Shown: positions 34,857-40,853 of the stretch, piece by piece | Layout: the number at the start of each line of letters is the position of its first letter | Numbering within the stretch: position 1 is the stretch's first letter | Source: an uncultured Clostridia bacterium | Lineage (GTDB): Bacteria > Bacillota > Clostridia > TANB77 > CAG-508 | NCBI GenBank assembly: GCA_948777935.1 | Contig: CAQDYY010000010.1 | Span: forward strand, 1-40,853 | Direction: 5' to 3' | Length of the DNA stretch: 40,853 nucleotides | Position numbers and translations under genes: made by a program | Notes under the pieces: generated by a model | What the model was told of the DNA's origin: nothing | Databases searched by the model: none | The model's input: only the letters and a program-made list of their open reading frames with translations

Positions 34857-35295
34857 ATGAACAATTTAGTACAAGATTTAAATGAACTATTATCAGATTT
34901 AAACGTATTTTTTAGAAAGCTGCAAAATTATCATTGGAATGTAGAAGGGTTAGATTTTTTCCAAATGCATGAAAAACTAGAAGAATACTATAACGAAATA
35001 AGTGTATCTATAGATGAAATTGCAGAACATATACTAATATTAGGAGGAGAGCCACTACGGAACAATGGAAGACTATTTAAATACAGCAACAATTGTAGAA
35101 GCAAAAAATGAAAAAATAAAATCAGAAGCAATATTGCATAACTTAATAAATGACTTTGGAATGTTACTAAAAAAAGTAATACAAATAAAAGAAGAAGCAG
35201 ATAAACAAAAACAATATGGAACATCAAGTATGATAGATGAATATATCTTAGACTATGGAAAAAAGATATGGATGTTAAAACAAACAATAGCATAA
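34857..35295 (+). CDS. dps: Dps-family ferritin-like protein, read through a CGG +1 site
   Basis: Dps iron-site residues are visible: KLQNYHWNVEGLDFFQMHEK (His and ligands of the dimer-interface site) and EEYYNEISVSIDEIAEHIL. The literal frame meets an in-frame CGG at 35058-35060 and would stop after about 17 more codons. Skipping the C restores GGEPL-GTMEDYLNTATIVEA, the conserved Dps block (RI/GGxPLGT), and gives 145 residues, typical for the family. It stores iron, detoxifies peroxide and binds DNA. The upstream sigma-G-like promoter suggests production in the forespore. Confidence 0.88.
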
Positions 35296-35319
35296 TATCA
35301 TATGTATAAAACCTTGAAT

Positions 35320-35354
35320 GCGTAAGCAAAACAAAGCTTACGTGTTCTTTTTTT
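35320..35354 (+). terminator. Terminator after dps
   Basis: CGTAAGC (35321-35327) pairs with GCTTACG (35336-35342), followed by a T run to about 35354. Confidence 0.8.
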
Positions 35355-35517
35355 ACAAAAATGATATACAATTGTAATAAAACAAAAAAAGCTCTAAAAC
35401 ACTATTTTTCCGTATATAATTGCAAAAAAAGACTTGTAATATTTGGTTTTTTTAGAAAATGTTGATATTGATTTTATTTTAGAAATGTTTTAACCTAAGA
35501 TAAGAAATATTATAAAT

Positions 35518-35540
35518 AGGTGCAAGTAGCACTTGAACCT
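35518..35540. promoter_or_regulatory. Hairpin or operator just before the LPXTG gene ribosome site
   Basis: AGGT-G-CAAGT and ACTTG-A-ACCT form an inverted repeat around AGC, ending directly before AAGGAGG. It could be an operator or a leader hairpin. The preceding 35355-35517 stretch is AT-rich with no recognised gene. Confidence 0.5.
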
Positions 35541-35555
35541 AAGGAGGAAAAACAT

Positions 35556-38500
35556 ATGAAAAAGAAAACTAGAAATATTATAATAGGAGCAGTGGCTATA
35601 AGTATAGTATTGTGCATACTAGTTATAGGTTTATTAGTACACAATACAAGTAAAAAAGACATGCAATTAGGTCAATTGGATAAAGTAGAAGAAGAACCAG
35701 AAATACTACAAGCAACAGATTCAGCTTTTACTACTGCGGATTACCCATATGATATAAAATTTACTATGATAGATGGTGATTCAAATGGAATAATTGCTTT
35801 AGACAGCTCAGGATATATATGGCAGTGGAGTAATGGAAATGCACCATCAAAAATATCAACTGGAGTAACAAAATTTAAATATATAGCAAAAAGCTATAGA
35901 GGTTCAGTATATATAGCAATTGATATAAATGGAAATATATGGACATGGGGACAAGGAAACTATGGAATGCTAGGAAATGGTATCAAAACAGGTAATACTC
36001 AAACTATAAATACACCAACTAAAATAACATCTGGAACAAACTTTACTAAAGTAGTAGCAGGAAGTGGACACATAGTGGCTTTAGATTCAAGTGGAAACAT
36101 ATGGGGATGGGGACAAAATAAATATGGGCAATTATTAGATGAAGCAAAAGGAGATTATTATCAAAATCCTGCTTGGACTATAACTAAACCAACTAAATTA
36201 ACAAGTGGAAAACAGTATATAGATCTTGCCGTGTGTGGTGATAACACAATTGCATTAGATTCAAGTAAAAAAGTGTATTTCAAAGGCTATTCTAACAATG
36301 GTGCATTGCTAGATAATACATATCAATCACATATATATAATGAAGATGGTAGCCTTTCAAGTGCTAGGTATTATGGATCTAATACATTCGTTCAAATAGC
36401 AAATGATATGACTTATACACAACTTACAGGAACAAATACTTTATATTTACTAGGAACTGATAAACATGTATATAAATGGACAGGAGGAAGTAATACAGCT
36501 AAACCATCACTAACACAAGAGAATACTCTACCAAAAGTTAGCTATATAAGTGCAAAAGGTAGTACATGGAAAGCTACACAAGAAGATAGCAGTTGGGTGC
36601 AAAAAGAAATAGTACTTGAAATAGGAGGTACTGAATTATATGCTCTATTAGACTTAAATGGAGACCTATGGATGAGAGGCGATAATGATACTGGTATTAT
36701 ATGTGATGGAACAACAGAATATAAAAGTAGCTATGTTAGAATAACAGGAACAAGCTATACAGTAACCTTAAATACAAACGGGGGAACAATAAATAGCGGA
36801 AATGTTACATCATATGTACCAGGAACAGAAAAAACACTACCTACAAATGTAACAAAATCTGGATATACTTTTGAGGGATGGTATGATAATAGTGCTTGCA
36901 CAGGAACAGCTGTAACAAAAATTGCATCTACAGAAACAGGAAACAAAACATATTGGGCAAAATGGACAGCAAATGCACCAACTACATATACAGTAGTATA
37001 TAATGCAAATGGTGGAAATGGAAGTATGAGTAATACTACTCATACACCTGGAGTAGCATCAAAACTAAGAAAAAATACATTTACAAAAGTGGGATATAGA
37101 TTTATAGGTTGGACATGGGAAGAATTTAAGAACTCTGTATCAGCAGATTTTGCTGATGAAGCATTAGTAACAGATTTAGGTGAAACTGGTCAAACTATTA
37201 CATTATATGCAGTATGGATTCCAAATACATATACAGTAACATATAATGCAAACGGTGGAGTTGGAAGTATGAGTAGCAGTACACATGCTTATGGAGCAGA
37301 AAATGTAGTTGGAGTACAAGCTAAATTAAATAAAAATACATTTACAAAAGAAGGATATAGATTTATAGGTTGGTCAAGAAATAGTACAGCAACAGCAGCA
37401 ACATATGCAGATGAAGAAATAGTAAAAGGATTAACTTCACAAGACGGAGGAAATGTTACACTATATGCAATATGGACATCAAACAGATATACAGTAACAT
37501 TTAAAGATGGAGAAAGTGTAGCAAAAACAGAAACAGTAAACCATGGAGCAGGAGCAACAGCGCCAACACTTACAAAAGAAGGATATACACTAAGTTGGGA
37601 TAAAGCATTTAATAATGTAACAAGTGATTTAACAGTAAATGCAATATGGACACCAAATAAAAATACAAAATACAAAATAGAATATTATAAACAAAAAGTA
37701 ACATTAGATGGATATGATTTAGAAGAAACAAAAGAAAATACAGGAACAACAGGTGCTATTGTAACAATAGAAATATCAGATACATTAACATATTATTATC
37801 AAGGATTTAAAGAAAACAAAACACATCCAGAAAGAATAAATACAGGGACAATAAAAGCAGATGGAACTTTAGTATTAAAATTATTCTTTGATAGAAACAC
37901 ATATAGAGTAACATACGAAACAAATGAAGGAACAATAAATGACCAAAACTATATGACAGAATATACATATGGAGTAGGAGGAAACTTACCTACTAATGTA
38001 ACAAAAGAAGGATATACATTTGCAGGATGGTATGATAATGAAGAATTAACAGGCAATGTTGTAACACAAATAACAAATACAGATATAGGAAATAAGACAT
38101 ATTATGCGAGTTGGAATGCAAATGGAAATACACCATATAAAGTATTGCACTATAAACAAGGAGAAAATGGATATATATTAGAAGAAACAGAGAGCCTAAC
38201 ATCTTTAACAGGAGCAAATGTAACAGCAGTACCAAAAACATATGAAGGATATGTAGAAAACATAAACCATGAAGATAGAGTAGCATCAGGAACAGTATTA
38301 GGAGATGGAAGTTTAGAGCTAAAACTATACTATGACAAAATAACATATGAAGTAACATTTAAAGATGGAGAAACAGTATTAGACACACAAACTATAAACT
38401 ATGGAGAAAGTGCAGAAGCACCAACACCTAAAAAAGAAGGATATGTTTTAAGATGGGATAAAGATTTTAGCTCAGTAAAAAGTGATTTAATAGTAAATGC

Positions 38501-39515
38501 GGTATGGAAAAGAGATACAGATGGAGATGGAATACCAGATGATGAAGATCCAGAAACATTAGTAAAATACATAGTAAGACATTACAAACAAAAAGGAAAT
38601 ACAAGCCAATATGAATTAGCAGACACAGAAGAATTACAAGGACAATTAGGAAGTGAAGTAACAGCAGTACCAAAAACATATGAAGGATATGTAGAGAATA
38701 CAAATGTAATACAAAGAATACCAAGTGGAATAGTTACAGGAGAAGAAACACTAGAATTACGTTTATTCTACAGTACAGTAACATATACAGTAATATTCAA
38801 AGATGGAGATAATATAGTATCTACACAAACTATAAACTATGGAGAAAGTGCAGAAGCACCAATACTTACAAAAGAAGGATACATCTTAAGTTGGGACAAA
38901 GAATTTGACTCAGTAAAAAGTGATTTAGAAGTAAATGCAATATGGATAAAATTAGGAGAAGAACAAAGAAATTACAAAGTAGAACATTATATAGAAACAA
39001 AAGAAGGAAAATACATATTAAAGGAAACAGATACTTTAGTAGGTAATATAGGAGATACAGTTACAGCTATTCCAAAAACATACGAGGAATATATATTAGA
39101 CGAAACAAATGCAGAAACAATAAAAACAGGAAAACTAGAAGAAAATAGCGAGTTAGTATTAAAACTATACTATAAATACAAGAGATTTACTATAATCTTT
39201 AAAGATGGAGATAAAGAAGTAGGAAGAGAAGAAGTAATATATGGGGAAGCAGCAAATCCACCAGTTTTAACAAAACCAGGATATATTTTAAGTTGGAATA
39301 AAGACTTAAATAATATAACAAAAGACCAAACAATATTAGCAGTATGGACAAAGGATCCAAACTATAAAGATCCTAATGCAGGAAACAACAAAGATGATGG
39401 AAAAGAAGAAACACCAAGTATATTACCAAAAACAGGAGAAGAAACTATAACTTTGGGAGCAATGATGGGATTACTAGGAATAGCAGTAGTATATTTTGTA
39501 AAATACAAATTCTAA
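35556..39515 (+). CDS. LPXTG surface protein with RCC1-like and InlB-type repeats
   Basis: Start 35556 (AAGGAGG upstream); 1319 residues. Signal/anchor segment NIIIGAVAISIVLCILVIGLL at the N-terminus. Residues about 65-390 hold RCC1-like blades (NIWTWGQGNYGMLGNG, NIWGWGQNKYGQLLDE). Residues about 395-700 are InlB/Listeria-Bacteroides repeats (YTVTLNTNGGTI..., GYTFEGWYDN...). About 700-1280 alternates MucBP-like units (YKVLHYKQGENGYILEETES) with InlB-like ones, interrupted near 990 by a Ca2+-binding-type DTDGDGIPDDEDP. It ends LPKTGEE, a hydrophobic helix and YKF: a sortase signal for covalent attachment to peptidoglycan. Likely an adhesin or host-contact protein. Confidence 0.9.
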   Translation: MKKKTRNIIIGAVAISIVLCILVIGLLVHNTSKKDMQLGQLDKVEEEPEILQATDSAFTTADYPYDIKFTMIDGDSNGIIALDSSGYIWQWSNGNAPSKISTGVTKFKYIAKSYRGSVYIAIDINGNIWTWGQGNYGMLGNGIKTGNTQTINTPTKITSGTNFTKVVAGSGHIVALDSSGNIWGWGQNKYGQLLDEAKGDYYQNPAWTITKPTKLTSGKQYIDLAVCGDNTIALDSSKKVYFKGYSNNGALLDNTYQSHIYNEDGSLSSARYYGSNTFVQIANDMTYTQLTGTNTLYLLGTDKHVYKWTGGSNTAKPSLTQENTLPKVSYISAKGSTWKATQEDSSWVQKEIVLEIGGTELYALLDLNGDLWMRGDNDTGIICDGTTEYKSSYVRITGTSYTVTLNTNGGTINSGNVTSYVPGTEKTLPTNVTKSGYTFEGWYDNSACTGTAVTKIASTETGNKTYWAKWTANAPTTYTVVYNANGGNGSMSNTTHTPGVASKLRKNTFTKVGYRFIGWTWEEFKNSVSADFADEALVTDLGETGQTITLYAVWIPNTYTVTYNANGGVGSMSSSTHAYGAENVVGVQAKLNKNTFTKEGYRFIGWSRNSTATAATYADEEIVKGLTSQDGGNVTLYAIWTSNRYTVTFKDGESVAKTETVNHGAGATAPTLTKEGYTLSWDKAFNNVTSDLTVNAIWTPNKNTKYKIEYYKQKVTLDGYDLEETKENTGTTGAIVTIEISDTLTYYYQGFKENKTHPERINTGTIKADGTLVLKLFFDRNTYRVTYETNEGTINDQNYMTEYTYGVGGNLPTNVTKEGYTFAGWYDNEELTGNVVTQITNTDIGNKTYYASWNANGNTPYKVLHYKQGENGYILEETESLTSLTGANVTAVPKTYEGYVENINHEDRVASGTVLGDGSLELKLYYDKITYEVTFKDGETVLDTQTINYGESAEAPTPKKEGYVLRWDKDFSSVKSDLIVNAVWKRDTDGDGIPDDEDPETLVKYIVRHYKQKGNTSQYELADTEELQGQLGSEVTAVPKTYEGYVENTNVIQRIPSGIVTGEETLELRLFYSTVTYTVIFKDGDNIVSTQTINYGESAEAPILTKEGYILSWDKEFDSVKSDLEVNAIWIKLGEEQRNYKVEHYIETKEGKYILKETDTLVGNIGDTVTAIPKTYEEYILDETNAETIKTGKLEENSELVLKLYYKYKRFTIIFKDGDKEVGREEVIYGEAANPPVLTKPGYILSWNKDLNNITKDQTILAVWTKDPNYKDPNAGNNKDDGKEETPSILPKTGEETITLGAMMGLLGIAVVYFVKYKF

Positions 39516-39520
39516 AAACA

Positions 39521-39546
39521 AAGACAGCTTAAATAAGCTGTCTTTT
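39521..39546 (+). terminator. Terminator after the LPXTG gene
   Basis: AAGACAGCTT and AAGCTGTCTT form a 10-bp stem around AAAT, followed by TT. Confidence 0.85.
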
Positions 39547-39558
39547 AATAATTATAAC

Positions 39559-39716
39559 CTATCTAATTAATTGGTACCAAGCTTGAAATAGCTTTCCGCA
39601 AATACTCCATAAAGTCATATTAGAAACATTACTTTCAGCAATAATATTAGATTTACCTACAACCTCACTTTTAGTATCTTTAGTTACCAAAATATGTTTT
39701 ATAACATCATTTTTTT
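39559..39716 (-). pseudogene. Possible gene remnant on the minus strand
   Basis: A stop-bounded minus-strand frame of about 52 codons reads KNDVIKHILVTKDTKSEVVG... and ends ...MTLWSICGKLFQAWYQLIR-stop. It has no start codon or ribosome site but has a protein-like composition. It may be the 3' end of a lost gene in the 39547-39990 gap, whose remainder shows only promoter-like sequence. Confidence 0.3.
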
Positions 39717-39751
39717 ATCAATAAACCAAAAAGTAAGTTTTTGTCTAAAAA

Positions 39752-39795
39752 TGTCGAAATATTTTTGTTGCAAAATATTAAAAAAGATGTATAAT
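39752..39795 (+). promoter_or_regulatory. Promoter with possible Spo0A box before the second Rpn gene
   Basis: -35 TTGCAA (39768-39773), 16-base spacer, -10 TATAAT (39790-39795). TGTCGAA at 39752-39758 matches the Spo0A box, but a 7-mer can occur by chance. A second TTGAAA-17-TATAAT pair at 39950-39978 lies on top of the ribosome site and is less likely to be used. Confidence 0.45.
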
Positions 39796-39991
39796 AGAGA
39801 AGAATTAAATCTAAGTAAATTCAAAAAATTCACAAACATCAGTGTAAAAGCAAAAAGAAAGTTCTAAAAATTCTAGAACAAAAATCCAAAAACAAAAAAT
39901 AAAAAAGAAGAAGGTGATAAAGAAATATTAAACAAATTGTCATTTTGTATTGAAAAACAAAAAATAAAATGTTATAATAAGGAGGAAAGAA

Positions 39992-40853
39992 ATGGTACAA
40001 CTAACACCAAAAAATGATATCATATTCAAAAAAATATTTGGAAGCAAAGGAAATGAAGTAATTTTAAAAGACTTTTTAACTTCAATAATAGAAGAACCAA
40101 TAAAAGAAATTGAAGTAGAAAAAGATAGTAAGCTAGAAAAGGAGGAATTAAATGATAAAGTAGGAATACTAGATATAAAAGCAAAATTAGATAATGGAAT
40201 ACAAATTAACGTTGAAATGCAAGTAATAAACCAGCAAAACATGGAAAAAAGGACACTATTTTACTGGGGAAAGCTATACACAGGAAGCATACATGAAGGA
40301 GACCCCTTTTATGGGTTAAAGAAAACAATAACAATAAATTTATTAGACTTTAATTATTTTGACACAAAAGAATACCATACAAAATGGCATATAGTAGAAG
40401 ATACAGAAAAAGATAAAGTATTAACAGATGTATTAGAAATACACTTTATAGAATTAAAGAAATTTATAAAATCAGAAAGAATGCCAGAAAATAAAAAAGA
40501 AGAATGGTTATACTTTTTAGATTATAGTAAAGGAGGGATAGTAGAGATGGTAACTAAAAAAAATAAAGTAATAGAAAAAGCACAAGAAGAGTTAGAATAT
40601 TTAACAGGAGATGAAGCAATAAAAAGAAAAGCAGAACTAAGAGATAAATGGATAAGAGACTATAAAAATGGAATGGAAGGTGCAAGAATGACAGGAATAG
40701 AAGATGGATTAAGACAAGGAATAGAAGAAGGAATGAAGCAAGGGCTAGAAGAAGGTAGAAAACGAGGAGTAGAACAAGGAATGAAAGAAGGAATAGAGCA
40801 AGGAATGAAAGAAGGAATAGAGCAAGGAATGAAAGAAGGAATAGAGCAAGGAA
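39992..40853 (+). CDS. Rpn-family PD-(D/E)XK nuclease / putative transposase (partial at right edge)
   Basis: ATG at 39992 after AAGGAGG; the frame stays open to the window end (287 codons). MVQLTPKNDIIFKKIFGSKG is the family's N-terminal signature. The nuclease core shows D and Q/E residues in GILDIKAKLDNGIQINVEMQ (D-x(n)-E-x-Q) followed by RTLFYWGKLYTGSIHEGDPF. After a helical middle part the tail turns into repeats EGMKQGLEEGRKRGVEQGMK and then perfect EGIEQGMK units. Rpn proteins cut DNA and promote recombination, and have been linked to phage defence. It resembles the partial gene at 3-278 in tail architecture but not in exact repeat unit. Confidence 0.9.
   Translation, partial: MVQLTPKNDIIFKKIFGSKGNEVILKDFLTSIIEEPIKEIEVEKDSKLEKEELNDKVGILDIKAKLDNGIQINVEMQVINQQNMEKRTLFYWGKLYTGSIHEGDPFYGLKKTITINLLDFNYFDTKEYHTKWHIVEDTEKDKVLTDVLEIHFIELKKFIKSERMPENKKEEWLYFLDYSKGGIVEMVTKKNKVIEKAQEELEYLTGDEAIKRKAELRDKWIRDYKNGMEGARMTGIEDGLRQGIEEGMKQGLEEGRKRGVEQGMKEGIEQGMKEGIEQGMKEGIEQG
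40778..40853 (+). repeat. Perfect 24-bp tandem repeats in the Rpn tail
   Basis: Three identical 24-bp units (40778-40801, 40802-40825, 40826-40849) plus a partial one run off the window edge. Each encodes eight residues, GMKEGIEQ. The array may continue beyond the window. Confidence 0.9.

Noticed and set aside
4934..35060. Treating all broken genes as ordinary pseudogenes
   Set aside because: Each has exactly the same lesion type, downstream sequence is intact over long stretches, and essential enzymes such as CarB are included; random decay would give mixed stops and indels.
4934..35060. Explaining the extra C as a homopolymer or methylation-linked sequencing error
   Set aside because: The sites are not in C or G homopolymers and share no wider motif, and thousands of other GGA/GGT codons are unaffected. 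It cannot be fully excluded without reads, so it is kept as a test, not a conclusion.
35065..35295. Independent 76-aa gene after the first half of dps
   Set aside because: No ribosome site of its own and sequence is the C-terminal half of Dps.
39950..39978. Second promoter-like pair directly before the Rpn gene
   Set aside because: Transcription would begin on the ribosome site; the pair at 39768-39795 is better placed.

Overview
The window is AT-rich DNA from a low-GC, Gram-positive, apparently spore-forming Bacillota. Clostridia, probably an uncultured gut lineage, is an inference from gene content: a Spo0A-type regulator, two promoters of the forespore sigma-G type, an LPKTG cell-wall protein, strong AGGAGG ribosome sites, and Rpn-family nuclease genes at both window ends. 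No rRNA, tRNA or CRISPR array was recognised.

Layout. 1-278: tail of an Rpn-family nuclease. 474-3134: Ca2+-type P-type ATPase behind a structured leader. 3434-5322: DUF2207 membrane protein. 5376-6323 (minus): Cys-rich peptide and Bax-inhibitor-like protein. 6452-14684: a nitrate/sulfonate/taurine-type ABC importer (ATPase, permease, binding protein) whose permease gene is split by a 5.5-kb serine-recombinase element (7646-13132). The element carries a Spo0A-like regulator, a secreted protein and an ECF sigma/anti-sigma pair; 7-bp direct repeats TGCAATT mark its ends, and precise excision would restore a 266-codon permease. 14752-17894: histidine phosphatase, Fe/Mn superoxide dismutase, TrmL and an M23 peptidase. 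18020-29663: a defence island (MazG-like pyrophosphatase, DUF2075 helicase, Z1 helicase, GHKL/MORC-like ATPase, three accessory proteins including a PD-(D/E)XK protein, a cytosine-5 DNA methyltransferase, one unknown). 29726-35295: a small sporulation-promoter gene, carA, carB and Dps. 35556-39515: a large RCC1/InlB-repeat LPXTG surface protein. 39992-end: a second Rpn-family gene.

Most unusual observation. Six conserved genes (DUF2207 protein, serine recombinase, histidine phosphatase, superoxide dismutase, CarB, Dps) are broken in the literal reading. All seven breaks have the same form: a CGG codon in the reading frame, after which the conserved protein continues one base downstream (C skipped, GGN read as Gly). 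Reading through restores metal ligands, catalytic residues and normal lengths in every case. In my manual scan, in-frame CGG is otherwise absent from the chromosomal genes except one 53-codon Cys-rich ORF; two more occur in a cargo gene of the mobile element. This looks like +1 frameshifting or four-base decoding at CGG, or a lineage in which CGG is unassigned. It needs proteomic and tRNA evidence, and a systematic sequence error must be excluded.

Small palindromic repeats are scattered between genes: a ~150-bp family in three copies (one inside carAB, one inside the ABC operon), a ~54-bp family in three copies, and single larger palindromes. Two genes in the middle of the window appear to use ATA or ATT where an ATG is expected.
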